From positions 41,400 to 105,399 of the forward strand of contig JAQYAY010000020.1 of the NCBI GenBank assembly GCA_029338735.1: a DNA stretch of 64,000 nt. The letters run 5' to 3'. Source of the DNA: Lachnospiraceae bacterium (lineage in GTDB: Bacteria > Bacillota > Clostridia > Lachnospirales > Lachnospiraceae). Made by a program: the position numbers and the translations under genes. Below are positions 50,354 to 58,587 of the stretch, piece by piece. Every line of letters starts with the position of its first letter. Position 1 is the stretch's first letter. The notes below the pieces were generated by a model. The model had not been told where the DNA came from and searched no databases. It saw only the letters and a list, made by a program, of their open reading frames with translations.

Positions 50354-51628
50354 ATGTTTGCAGATCGTGCAAGAATAATCATCCAGTCAGGAAAAGGCGG
50401 CAACGGGCATGTGAGCTTCAGACGTGAGAAGTTCGTGCCGGCTGGCGGACCTGATGGAGGAGATGGCGGAAGAGGCGGAGACATCATTTTCGAAGTTTCT
50501 GATCAGCTGAATAATCTGTCAGACTATCGTCAGAGAAGAAAATTTGCAGCCACTAGTGGTGAAGAAGGTGGCAAGAAAAAGTGCCATGGCAGGGATGGAC
50601 AGGATCTGGTCCTGAAGGTTCCTGAGGGCACTGTCATTAAGGAAGCTGAGACCGGTCAGGTCATCTGTGATATGAGTGGTGACAACAAGCGTGTCGTTGT
50701 CCTGAAAGGTGGCAAGGGCGGCCTTGGCAATATGCATTTTGCTACATCTACGATGCAGGCTCCAAAGTATGCCAAGCCGGGTGGAGAGGCAAAGAGCCTT
50801 GAAGTGATCCTTGAGCTGAAGCTCCTGGCAGATGTTGGTCTTGTCGGATATCCAAATGCCGGAAAATCAACCCTTCTTTCCAGGCTGTCAAATGCAAAGC
50901 CTGAAATAGCGGACTACCCGTTTACGACACTCAATCCTATTCTGGGAGTCGTTGATATGCCTGGCGGCGGAAGCTTTGTAATGGCTGATATTCCGGGAAT
51001 CATCGAAGGTGCATCAGAGGGTGTAGGTCTCGGACTTGAGTTCCTGCGTCATATCGAGAGATGCAAGGTGCTGATTCACATGGTTGATATCTCCGGAGTT
51101 GAGAGACCAGATCCGATTGAGGATATCAAGGCGATTAATCTCGAGATGGCTGCCTACAATCAGGCACTTCTTGACAAGCCTATAATAATCGCTCTGAACA
51201 AGGCTGATACGAGACCGGATGATACTTTTGAGATCAGACAGAAGGTCGAGGATACCTTTCACAGAAAGACATTTCTCATATCGGCTGTCACAGGCGCCGG
51301 TGTCAATGAAATGCTTGGCCAGGTAATTAAGAAGCTTGATGAATACAAGGATGAGAAGATAGTATATCAGTCGAATTTCAATCCAGATGAATTTTTCAAA
51401 GAAGATGACAGCTTCACTGTTGAAATAAATAAAGATGGTGAATATGAGGTCACTGGTCCGAAGGTCGAGAAGATGCTTGGATTCACAAATCTGGATTCTG
51501 AGAAGGGATTTGCATTCTTTCAGAAATTCCTTAAAGAGCAGGGCATTCTGAAGAGGCTCGAGGAGATGGGCATCCAGGATGGAGACACTGTAAAGGTCTA
51601 CGACCTTGAATTCGAATATTATAAGTGA
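50354..51628 (+). CDS. obgE: GTPase Obg
   Basis: The 424-residue protein has the glycine-rich Obg domain (GGKGGNGHVSFRREKFVPAGGPDGGDGGRGG), the G domain with GLVGYPNAGKST, the switch and DIPG of FVMADIPGIIEGASEG, and ALNKADT, and a C-terminal OCT domain (FEVTGPKVEKML-type, FAFFQKFLKEQGILKRLEEMGIQDGDTVKV). It acts in 50S maturation and stress control. The length is normal. Its stop begins a GAGTTGAGAGTT-type repeat that leads into yhbY. Confidence 0.97.
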   Translation: MFADRARIIIQSGKGGNGHVSFRREKFVPAGGPDGGDGGRGGDIIFEVSDQLNNLSDYRQRRKFAATSGEEGGKKKCHGRDGQDLVLKVPEGTVIKEAETGQVICDMSGDNKRVVVLKGGKGGLGNMHFATSTMQAPKYAKPGGEAKSLEVILELKLLADVGLVGYPNAGKSTLLSRLSNAKPEIADYPFTTLNPILGVVDMPGGGSFVMADIPGIIEGASEGVGLGLEFLRHIERCKVLIHMVDISGVERPDPIEDIKAINLEMAAYNQALLDKPIIIALNKADTRPDDTFEIRQKVEDTFHRKTFLISAVTGAGVNEMLGQVIKKLDEYKDEKIVYQSNFNPDEFFKEDDSFTVEINKDGEYEVTGPKVEKMLGFTNLDSEKGFAFFQKFLKEQGILKRLEEMGIQDGDTVKVYDLEFEYYK

Positions 51629-51663
51629 GTTGAGAGTTACGAGTTATGAGTTTTGAGTTAAAG
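51627..51663 (+). repeat. GAGTTATGAGTT-family repeat between obgE and yhbY
   Basis: GAGTTGAGAGTTACGAGTTA and TGAGTTTTGAGTTAAAG follow the obgE stop codon. The repeat contains the yhbY ATG (51646) and encodes its first residues (MSFEL). Confidence 0.75.
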
Positions 51664-51945
51664 AACAAACAGAGGGCCTATCTGGCAGGAATGGCTGCGA
51701 AAATGCAGCCTATTTTTCAGGTCGGAAAAAGCGAAGTCACACCTGAAATTGTAGATGCAATTGATGAGGCTCTTGAGAAAAGAGAGCTGATCAAGGTTTC
51801 AGTGCTGAAGAACTGCATGGACACGCCTGCAAATGTCGCTGATACCCTTGCTGGCAGGACTAAGTCTACTGTTATCAGAGTCATCGGAAGAAAAATTGTG
51901 CTGTACAGGCCGGCAAAGAAGCCTGTGATCGAGCTGCCGAAATGA
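51646..51945 (+). CDS. yhbY: CRM-domain RNA-binding protein YhbY
   Basis: The 99-residue protein is a single CRM domain: LKNKQRAYLAGMAAKMQPIFQVGKSEVTPEIVDAIDEALEKRELIKVSVLKN and VIGRKIVLYRP. Typical YhbY begins MLTGKQRAFLR; here the first residues MSFEL come from the intergenic repeat. No good ribosome site lies before ATG 51646, so initiation may rely on coupling with obgE. It associates with pre-50S particles. The stop overlaps nadD (ATGA). Confidence 0.92.
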   Translation: MSFELKNKQRAYLAGMAAKMQPIFQVGKSEVTPEIVDAIDEALEKRELIKVSVLKNCMDTPANVADTLAGRTKSTVIRVIGRKIVLYRPAKKPVIELPK

Positions 51946-53180
51946 GTAAGATCGGAATTCTCGGAGGGACATTTAATCCTATACATAATGGCCATCTGTA
52001 TATAGCTGCAGAGGCCTACAGACAGCTGGGACTTGATGAAGTGTGGATCATGCCGGACGGTATACCTCCTCACAAGGATCAGGATGATGAGGTCACGAGA
52101 TATCAGAGAATAGAAATGTGCGAGACTGCGATCCATGGCATTTCATATATGAAGGTCATTGCCAGGGAACTCCGGACTGATGGCCGCAGCTATAGTTACA
52201 TCACCCTGTCGCAGATCAGGAAAGAACATCCTGCTGATGAGCTGTATTTCATAATTGGTGAGGATTCTCTGGATATGTTTCCTACCTGGGTTCATCCGGA
52301 GCTTATAGCACAGGCCGTGATTCTCGCTGTTGCAGTGCGCCATGAAGAAGAGAACAGGGATATAAAGACTGTCTGTGAAGACCTTCGACAGAGATATGGG
52401 GCTCAGACAGCGCTTCTTGACACTGAATACATGGATATATCATCAACAGAGATCCGGAATATGATCCGGTATGATCTGCCTGGTAACAGAGAGAAGCTGT
52501 CATACATGCTCCCGAAGAGTGTACTGTCATATATCGAGGAACACAGATTATATTCTAATGGAGGGATAGAATTGTCACCTAAAATGGATATTGAGTCAAG
52601 TAATTTTCCAAAGATAAAGGCTGATATTTCAAAGAAGCTCGAAAAAAAGCTCAAGCCTTCAAGGTATGTACATACTATTGGTGTGGCGTACACAGCTGCA
52701 TCGCTTGCCATGGCGCATGGGTATCCGATGGATGTAGCTTTTATGGCAGGACTTCTGCATGACTGTGCTAAGTATATGTCACCAGATGAGCTGCTTGCAT
52801 TCTGTGAAAAGAGAAAGATAGATATCACCGAAGCAGAGTGCAGGAGCCCGCAGCTCCTGCATGCCAAGGCAGGTGCATACCTGGCCCAGCATGAGTATGG
52901 AATAGAAGATCAGGATATTCTTCATGCAATTACAGTACATACTACCGGTATGCCTGGAATGAGTCTCCTTGATGAGATCATTTTTACAGCAGACTATATT
53001 GAGCCGAACCGGGATAAGGCGAAGAGGCTTACAGAGATACGTCAGGCAGCTTTTAAGGATTTTCATCTGGCTATTGAAATGATTCTTTCTGATACGATTG
53101 AATATCTCAAGGAGGCCGGTAAGGATATTGATGAGACGACATACAGGACGTATGAGTATTATAAGAGTGTCAGGATATAG
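51942..53180 (+). CDS. nadD: Fusion of nicotinate-nucleotide adenylyltransferase and YqeK HD phosphohydrolase
   Basis: Residues 1-205 are NadD: GILGGTFNPIHNGHL (HxGH at 15-18), YRQLGLDEVWIMPDGIPPHK, YFIIGEDSLDMFPTW and ISSTEIRNMI. Residues 225-412 are YqeK: H244, HD in GLLHDCAKYM (273-274), HAKAGAYLAQHEYG, HAITVHTTG and DEIIFTADYIEPNR. NadD makes deamido-NAD; YqeK hydrolyses Ap4A. In most Firmicutes these are two adjacent genes; here they share one frame with a short linker (206-224). Placement between yhbY and rsfS is standard. Confidence 0.95.
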   Translation: MSKIGILGGTFNPIHNGHLYIAAEAYRQLGLDEVWIMPDGIPPHKDQDDEVTRYQRIEMCETAIHGISYMKVIARELRTDGRSYSYITLSQIRKEHPADELYFIIGEDSLDMFPTWVHPELIAQAVILAVAVRHEEENRDIKTVCEDLRQRYGAQTALLDTEYMDISSTEIRNMIRYDLPGNREKLSYMLPKSVLSYIEEHRLYSNGGIELSPKMDIESSNFPKIKADISKKLEKKLKPSRYVHTIGVAYTAASLAMAHGYPMDVAFMAGLLHDCAKYMSPDELLAFCEKRKIDITEAECRSPQLLHAKAGAYLAQHEYGIEDQDILHAITVHTTGMPGMSLLDEIIFTADYIEPNRDKAKRLTEIRQAAFKDFHLAIEMILSDTIEYLKEAGKDIDETTYRTYEYYKSVRI

Positions 53181-53198
53181 GGGTTAGTGGATAGGCGT
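53178..53198 (+). repeat. GGGGTTAG-type degenerate repeat before rsfS
   Basis: ATAGGGGTTAGTGGATAGGC follows the yqeK stop. It is similar to the stretch at 18064-18086 and, on the other strand, at 30727-30760. Confidence 0.4.
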
Positions 53199-53236
53199 GA
53201 GATGCGAAAGCAGCAGAAAGGCGATCAGAATATTTT

Positions 53237-53581
53237 ATGGATAAGACTTTAGAAATTGTGAAAACCGTCAAGGCGGTGCTTGAGGATAAGAAGGGAGAGG
53301 ATATCGATATTCTCGATATCTCAGGAGTGAGTGTCGTAGCTGATTACTTTGTAGTGGCAAGCGCCACTAATATCAATCAGCTGGATGCAATGAAGGATGA
53401 GGTCGAGGAGAGACTGTATAAGGATTATTCTCTAGGTCCGAAGAATGTAGAGGGTAAGAGAGGCTCAACCTGGATTCTTCTTGACTATGGTGATGTGATA
53501 GTGCATCTCTTCACGAGAGAGGACAGAGCCTTCTATGATCTGGAGAGGATCTGGAAGGACGGTAAGAAAATTGAATTATGA
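53237..53581 (+). CDS. rsfS: Ribosomal silencing factor RsfS
   Basis: The 114-residue protein has EDIDILDISGVSVVADYFVVASATNINQLDAM, GKRGSTWILLDYGDVIVHLFTREDRAFYDLERIW, diagnostic of the RsfS/Iojap family. It binds L14 and blocks 30S joining in starvation. It ends the obg-yhbY-nadD operon, with a terminator 45 bases downstream. The ribosome site (AAAGGCGA) is weak and set 12-15 bases from the ATG. Confidence 0.94.
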   Translation: MDKTLEIVKTVKAVLEDKKGEDIDILDISGVSVVADYFVVASATNINQLDAMKDEVEERLYKDYSLGPKNVEGKRGSTWILLDYGDVIVHLFTREDRAFYDLERIWKDGKKIEL

Positions 53582-53625
53582 TTTCGGATAATCGGAGTTG
53601 AAATAATTCAGGACTATATAGTAGA

Positions 53626-53669
53626 GACAGGTTTCTTTATCCTTGGGCAGGTAAGAGACCTGTCTTTTT
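53626..53669 (+). terminator. Terminator after rsfS
   Basis: GACAGGT (53626-53632) pairs with ACCTGTC (53658-53664), extended by TCTT/AAGA, and is followed by TTTTT. Confidence 0.8.
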
Positions 53670-53683
53670 ATAGAGTAATAGAT

Positions 53684-53716
53684 AAAAAAGAGAACCGTGA
53701 ACACTTCACGGCTCTC
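53684..53716 (-). terminator. Terminator of lexA
   Basis: CCGTGAA (53695-53701) pairs with TTCACGG (53705-53711), flanked by GAGA/TCTC. On the minus strand the stem is followed by a run of six T. Confidence 0.85.
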
Positions 53717-53728
53717 TGGGGGCGTATG

Positions 53729-53753
53729 AGCGGTGCGGGTCAAAAGCACCGCT
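53729..53753 (-). other. Perfect 8-bp hairpin directly after the lexA stop
   Basis: AGCGGTGC (53729-53736) and GCACCGCT (53746-53753) flank nine bases, 4 bp beyond the lexA stop and before the terminator proper. It has no T-run. It may protect the mRNA 3' end. Confidence 0.5.
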
Positions 53754-53757
53754 CTTA

Positions 53758-54387
53758 TTAGTGACGTCCGTTTGTGAACAGACGGAGTACTCCAAAAACT
53801 TTTCCTAAAATCTGGCAATCAGGAACTATGATCGGATCCATATTGTCATTCTCTGGCTGCAGACGGATGTGATCCTTCTCCTTGTAGAAGGTCTTCACAG
53901 TAGCTGAATCATCTACGAGAGCAACGACCATATCACCATTCTCAGCAGTATTGCATCTGGCTACCATGATAGTATCTCCATCGAGAATGCCGGCATTGAT
54001 CATTGATTCACCCTTCACACGGAGCATGAAGCTCTCCTTGTTCGGGACGTACTCTGCTGGGATCGGGAAATATGCCTCAATATTCTGAACTGCAAGAAGC
54101 GGCTGTCCTGCTGCTACATTGCCAATGACTGGAATATTCGTCACCTCACGACGGGTGAGATTGAAATTGTCATCGAGGATCTCAATTGCACGAGGCTTCG
54201 TAGGATCTCGTCTGATATATCCGTTCTTCTCAAGGGTATTCAGATGTGAGAATACTGATGAAGTAGACTTCAGATCTACGGCTTCACAGATCTCGCGGAC
54301 TGATGGTGGATATCCCTTGTTGAGGATTTCGCTCTTGATGAAATCAAGAATCTCCTGCTGCTTCTTAGTGATCTTCCCGTAACTCAT
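53758..54387 (-). CDS. lexA: SOS repressor LexA
   Basis: The 209-residue protein has an N-terminal winged helix ([32 protein letters not shown]), the self-cleavage site VAAGQP (A93-G94), and the S24 peptidase domain with GESM (Ser128) and ATVKTF (Lys165). RecA-stimulated cleavage derepresses SOS genes. TACGGAGG precedes the ATG. Its own promoter carries candidate operators. The second SOS locus at 63285-63844 has a matching promoter. Confidence 0.96.
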   Translation of the reverse strand: MSYGKITKKQQEILDFIKSEILNKGYPPSVREICEAVDLKSTSSVFSHLNTLEKNGYIRRDPTKPRAIEILDDNFNLTRREVTNIPVIGNVAAGQPLLAVQNIEAYFPIPAEYVPNKESFMLRVKGESMINAGILDGDTIMVARCNTAENGDMVVALVDDSATVKTFYKEKDHIRLQPENDNMDPIIVPDCQILGKVFGVLRLFTNGRH

Positions 54388-54449
54388 AAATAAAATACCT
54401 CCGTAATTGTCTTCGTTTACGACTGTTTAGCTGCTTAATTTCTATCCAA

Positions 54450-54478
54450 ATTATATCATATCGAACATAAGATTTCAA
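54450..54478 (-). promoter_or_regulatory. lexA promoter with operator-like TGTTCG in the spacer
   Basis: On the minus strand TTGAAA (54478-54473) and TATAAT (54455-54450) are 17 bases apart. The spacer contains ATGTTCGATATGA, including the half-site TGTTCG (54467-54462). Binding there would block polymerase. Confidence 0.7.
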
Positions 54479-54481
54479 ACA

Positions 54482-54503
54482 TTTTTTCGAAAAATTTGTT
54501 CTA
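54482..54503 (-). promoter_or_regulatory. Upstream SOS-associated element of lexA
   Basis: On the minus strand this reads TAGAACAAATTTTTCG and continues AAAAAA. Almost the same element (CGAACAGATTTTTTCG then AAAAA) stands at the equivalent place before the yneA-like gene (63766-63787). It could be a LexA operator or an UP element. Confidence 0.5.
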
Positions 54504-54559
54504 AATTATCTCGCTATAAAAATTCTTGTTAATCAGTAATAATTTATATCCATAAATAG

Positions 54560-54588
54560 TTGACATTAACACGTTAAAGTGATAGATT
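54560..54588 (+). promoter_or_regulatory. Promoter of the sulfate uptake operon with internal palindrome
   Basis: TTGACA (54560-54565) and TAGATT (54583-54588) are 17 bases apart. TTAAC-AC-GTTAA (54566-54577) lies inside the spacer and is a candidate operator. The Sbp start is 44 bases downstream. Confidence 0.65.
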
Positions 54589-54631
54589 ATTCAATATTAA
54601 ACATAGTTATTCTATAGGATTAAAAGGAATA

Positions 54632-55660
54632 ATGAAAAAGAGATTACTTACTGTTTTATCATTTTTAATGCTGCTTACTGTTCTGATCACTGGCTGTGGA
54701 CTGAACAGGGATGCAGACGGCAATATCGTGTCCAAAAAGGTGACACTGATAAATGTCTCCTATGACCCGACCAGAGAGCTCTATGAAGCATACAACAGCT
54801 ATTTCACGAAGAAATGGAAGAAGCAGACCGGACAGAGCGTAGAAGTGATACAGTCACATGGTGGCAGCGGGAAGCAGGCTCTTGAGGTTGCAAACGGACT
54901 CAAGGCTGATGTAGTCACTCTTGCACTGGCAGCGGATACGAATTCTGTGGCAAGGAGCGGACTCATCGCCTCTGACTGGCAGAGCCGTCTGCCGGATAAC
55001 AGCTGTCCTTACTATTCTACAATAGTTCTCCTGGTTCGCAAAGGCAATCCAAAGCACATAAAGGACTGGGATGATCTCGTGAGATCAGATATATCAGTTG
55101 TGACACCCAATCCCAAGACTTCAGGAGGCGCCCGATGGAATTATCTGGCTGCATATGCATATGCCTTAATGAAATATGATAATGATGAATCAGAGGCAGA
55201 GGATTTCATGAGAATGTTATACAGGAATGTATCGGTGCTTGATTCAGGAGCCCGTGCATCGACCACTTCATTTACAGAGAACGGTCAGGGCGACGTACTT
55301 GTCTGCTGGGAGAATGAAGCATATCTGACTCTGAAGAATGATGGCAGTGATTATGAACTCATTTATCCATCTGTCAGTATCAAAGCAGAGACACCTGTCA
55401 GCCTTGTGGATTCCGTGGTGAAGAGTCATGGAACGAAGAAAGTGGCCGAAGCATATCTTAAGGATCTCTACGATGAGAAAGCGCAGGAGATATGTGCTAA
55501 AAATTATTACCGCCCGTCAGACAAAAAGGTTCTCGAAAAATATTCCGATCAGTTCCCTACGGATTTCACAATGGTTACAATAGATGATTTCGGAGGATGG
55601 GACAAGGTGACAAAGAAGTATTTTGCTGATGGAGGTATCTTCGATAAGATATACGAATGA
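54632..55660 (+). CDS. Sulfate/thiosulfate ABC transporter substrate-binding lipoprotein
   Basis: The 342-residue protein has a lipoprotein signal (hydrophobic 5-19, lipobox ITGC with Cys22) and the Sbp/CysP fold. Family segments are TLINVSYDPTRELYEAYNSYF, VIQSHGGSGKQALEVANGLKADVVTLALAADTNS, VTPNPKTSGGARWNYLAAYAYA and DVLVCWENEAYL. It captures sulfate or thiosulfate outside the membrane. It heads the cysTWA-aprAB-cysDN cluster. AAAAGGA precedes the ATG. Confidence 0.93.
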   Translation: MKKRLLTVLSFLMLLTVLITGCGLNRDADGNIVSKKVTLINVSYDPTRELYEAYNSYFTKKWKKQTGQSVEVIQSHGGSGKQALEVANGLKADVVTLALAADTNSVARSGLIASDWQSRLPDNSCPYYSTIVLLVRKGNPKHIKDWDDLVRSDISVVTPNPKTSGGARWNYLAAYAYALMKYDNDESEAEDFMRMLYRNVSVLDSGARASTTSFTENGQGDVLVCWENEAYLTLKNDGSDYELIYPSVSIKAETPVSLVDSVVKSHGTKKVAEAYLKDLYDEKAQEICAKNYYRPSDKKVLEKYSDQFPTDFTMVTIDDFGGWDKVTKKYFADGGIFDKIYE

Positions 55661-55731
55661 CAATTGATTCTGTAGTATATACTGATTTGTCCTTTAATTA
55701 TTCTGGGAAAAGAAAAGAGTTAAAAGTATAA

Positions 55732-56568
55732 ATGGAAAGCATCAGTTCTAAAAAAATCATACCGGGCTTAAGACTGACTTTTGGAATCACGGTAGCAATA
55801 CTGGGGCTTCTCGTCATTCTGCCTCTGTCTTATATTGTGATATACACTCTCAAGCTGTCTCCGGGAGAGTTCTTCGAGGTCATCTTTACGAAGAGGGTTC
55901 TTACAAGCTTCTGGATCAGCATTTCAACAGCATTAATAGCTACACTTATCAATACAGTTATGGGAATTATCATCGCTTTTGTAATTGTGAGATATGAATT
56001 CCCTGGCAAGAAGCTGATGGATGGCCTGATCGAGATTCCATTTGCACTTCCTACAGCTGTGGCTGGTATCTCGCTTACAGCGCTGTATCGTGAAAACGGT
56101 GTGCTGGGACGATTCTTCCATCATTTCGGAATTCCTGTTGCATATTCGAGATTCGGTATTGTAATAGCACTTACATTTGTCAGCATTCCATATGTAGTCC
56201 GTTCTGTCCAGCCAGTACTTCAGAATATCGATCCATCAATAGAAGAGGCTGCTTCATCAATGGGAGCATCAAGGTTCAGAACTTTCAGTAAGGTGATATT
56301 CCCTGAAATTGCGCCAGCGGTATTTTCTGGTGCTGCCCTGGCATTTGGCAGATGTCTCGGTGAGTATGGCAGCGTAGTCTTCATAGCAGGCAATATGCCC
56401 TTCAAGACAGAAATTCTACCTCTCATAATAATGAGCAAACTGCAGGAATTCAGCTACAGCGAGGCCAGCGCTATTGCGTTCGTGATGCTGATCATTTCAT
56501 TCCTGATTCTTATGATATCAAATATCGTAGCATCACATAATATCAGGATAAAAGGAGGGGTGTCATAA
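55732..56568 (+). CDS. cysT: Sulfate ABC transporter permease CysT
   Basis: The 278-residue protein has six hydrophobic helices. LMDGLIEIPFALPTAVAGISLTALY and the EAA loop IEEAASSMGASRFRTFSKVIFPEIAPAV are typical CysT/CysU. It forms half of the sulfate channel with CysW. It begins 71 bases after the binding protein with only a weak AAAAGAG site. Its stop overlaps the cysW start (TAATG). Confidence 0.92.
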   Translation: MESISSKKIIPGLRLTFGITVAILGLLVILPLSYIVIYTLKLSPGEFFEVIFTKRVLTSFWISISTALIATLINTVMGIIIAFVIVRYEFPGKKLMDGLIEIPFALPTAVAGISLTALYRENGVLGRFFHHFGIPVAYSRFGIVIALTFVSIPYVVRSVQPVLQNIDPSIEEAASSMGASRFRTFSKVIFPEIAPAVFSGAALAFGRCLGEYGSVVFIAGNMPFKTEILPLIIMSKLQEFSYSEASAIAFVMLIISFLILMISNIVASHNIRIKGGVS

Positions 56569-57416
56569 TGGAAAGACAGAATAAGAATGAAAGCACAGTT
56601 CTGAAATGGGTTCTGATCATTATAGCTGCCGTGTTCCTTTTTATTATGGTGATCATGCCGCTTGGAATGGTAGTGGCAGGTTCTTTTGCGAAAGGACTGA
56701 AATACTATATAGCTTCGATTACAGACAAGTACACGCTGAAAGCTCTGTTGCTTACATTAAGAGCTACGATAGCATCAGTGATATGTACATCGGTATTCGG
56801 ACTCATAGCAGCGTGGGCAGTGACGAGATATTCATTCCCTGGCAAGAAGATCATAAAGAGTATTATAGATATTCCTGTTACAATATCCCCTGTCATCTGT
56901 GGTATGATCTTCCTTCTTCTGTTCGGAAGACAGGGCCTCATCTATCCGATCCTTAATAAAATAGGAATTGACGTGATTTTCGCTGTTCCTGGAATCATCA
57001 TCGTGACAGTGTTTGTGACTCTGCCAATGGTATTCCGTGAGATCGTTCCTGTGCTTGAAGCAAGAGGGACAGAAGAGGAAGAGGCTGCTGCCATGATGGG
57101 AGCGAGTGGATGGACTATTTTTACCAGGATCACCTTTCCATCGATCAAGTGGCCATTTATCTATGGCATGATTCTGTCAGCATCGCGAGCAATGGGAGAA
57201 TTCGGAGCAGTGTCCGTCATCAGCGGACATCTGAGAGGACTCACGAACACCCTTCCTCTTCATGTAGAGATGCTGTTTAATGAGTTCAATACGACAGAAG
57301 CATTTGCTGTTTCTTCGGTACTGGTAATTCTGTCAATTGCATTGCTGATACTGAGACTGGTATTGCAGTATATCAGCAAAAAGAAGATTCAGAAAATACA
57401 GGAAGTTACAGACTGA
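56568..57416 (+). CDS. cysW: Sulfate ABC transporter permease CysW
   Basis: The 282-residue protein has six hydrophobic helices. IIDIPVTISPVICGMIFLLLFGRQGL and the EAA loop EEEAAAMMGASGWTIFTRITFPSIKW, then SRAMGEFGAVSVISG, fit CysW. It pairs with CysT. GGAGG precedes the ATG. The order Sbp-CysT-CysW-CysA is the standard SulT transporter arrangement. Confidence 0.93.
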   Translation: MERQNKNESTVLKWVLIIIAAVFLFIMVIMPLGMVVAGSFAKGLKYYIASITDKYTLKALLLTLRATIASVICTSVFGLIAAWAVTRYSFPGKKIIKSIIDIPVTISPVICGMIFLLLFGRQGLIYPILNKIGIDVIFAVPGIIIVTVFVTLPMVFREIVPVLEARGTEEEEAAAMMGASGWTIFTRITFPSIKWPFIYGMILSASRAMGEFGAVSVISGHLRGLTNTLPLHVEMLFNEFNTTEAFAVSSVLVILSIALLILRLVLQYISKKKIQKIQEVTD

Positions 57417-57475
57417 TATGAGACTGACCGGGTATGAAACCTATCAGACATCAACTAAATGGAAAGGCCAAGAAA

Positions 57476-58534
57476 ATGTATGTGACTCTTGATGATGTAA
57501 ATAAAAGATTTGGAGACTACAAGGCTTCTGATCATGTCTCCTTCTCCATTGAAAAAGGGAAGCTCACAGGACTTCTGGGACCATCTGGAAGCGGTAAGAC
57601 TACAATCCTTCGAATGATAGCAGGACTGGAATCTCCTGACAGCGGGACTATAACAATTGATGGAACTGTAGTCAATGATATCCCCGCAAGCAAACGTGGA
57701 ATCGGATTTGTATTCCAGAACTATGCGCTGTTCTCATATATGACAGTTGAGGATAATATAGCATTCGGACTGTCAGTGCAGAAGATGCCGAAAGACAAGA
57801 TCAGCAGAAGAGTCAATGAGCTTATTGAGCTTGTAGGTCTTCGTGGAATGGAGAGACGTTTTCCGTCACAGCTGTCAGGAGGACAGAGGCAGAGGGTAGC
57901 ATTTGCGAGAGCCATTGCGCCAAGACCGAAGCTGCTCCTTCTGGATGAGCCTTTTGCGGCCATTGATGCGAAGGTCAGAGTGGAACTTCGTACCTGGCTC
58001 AAGGAGATGATCGAGAAGCTCGGTATCACCAGTATCTTCGTGACGCATGATCAGGATGAGGCTATAGAGGTTGCTGATCAGATCATCATACTGGATTATG
58101 GAAGAGTCGAGCAGAGTGGCACACCTGTGGAAATATACCAGCATCCGGATACCGCATTTACAGCATCGTTTGTGGGCAATGCTACAGTGATTCCAGACTA
58201 TCATATATTCAGTCATTTCGAGGATATACATGGAGCATGCACTGCGGTGATCCGCCCTGAATTCCTGCACCTGACAAGAGCCGGTGAAGTAGAGCAGTTT
58301 CCGAACTCATCGGAAGAGGGTGTCGTAGATTCCATCCTTTTCCGTGGCAGTCACATGGAGATCAAGGTCTGGGTCAAAGGCTCACTGCTTACGGTCAACA
58401 GGCCGCTTGAAGCGGGTCAGGTAGAAGCAGGTGAAAAGGTGCATATCTTCATCTATCAGATCTTCGTGACCACAGAGAATAAAGTATATCATCTGAAAAA
58501 TGAAGCACTATATGATGATTCTGTAGTCATCTGA
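57476..58534 (+). CDS. cysA: Sulfate ABC transporter ATPase CysA
   Basis: I prefer ATG 57476, with AAAGG upstream, giving 352 residues starting MYVTLDDVNKRFGDYKASDH; the longer ORF starts at 57434. Motifs: Walker A GPSGSGKT (35-42), FVFQNYALF, LSGGQRQR, LLLLDEPFAAIDA, and FVTHDQDEA. A C-terminal regulatory domain (GIEVVxRP-like AVIRPEFLHLTR) follows. It powers CysTW. Molybdate ATPases are close relatives, but the operon fixes sulfate. Confidence 0.92.
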   Translation: MYVTLDDVNKRFGDYKASDHVSFSIEKGKLTGLLGPSGSGKTTILRMIAGLESPDSGTITIDGTVVNDIPASKRGIGFVFQNYALFSYMTVEDNIAFGLSVQKMPKDKISRRVNELIELVGLRGMERRFPSQLSGGQRQRVAFARAIAPRPKLLLLDEPFAAIDAKVRVELRTWLKEMIEKLGITSIFVTHDQDEAIEVADQIIILDYGRVEQSGTPVEIYQHPDTAFTASFVGNATVIPDYHIFSHFEDIHGACTAVIRPEFLHLTRAGEVEQFPNSSEEGVVDSILFRGSHMEIKVWVKGSLLTVNRPLEAGQVEAGEKVHIFIYQIFVTTENKVYHLKNEALYDDSVVI

Positions 58535-58587
58535 AGACTGCAGTATGTGATATTAAAATCATACACTATTAAAAGAAAGGTATATGT

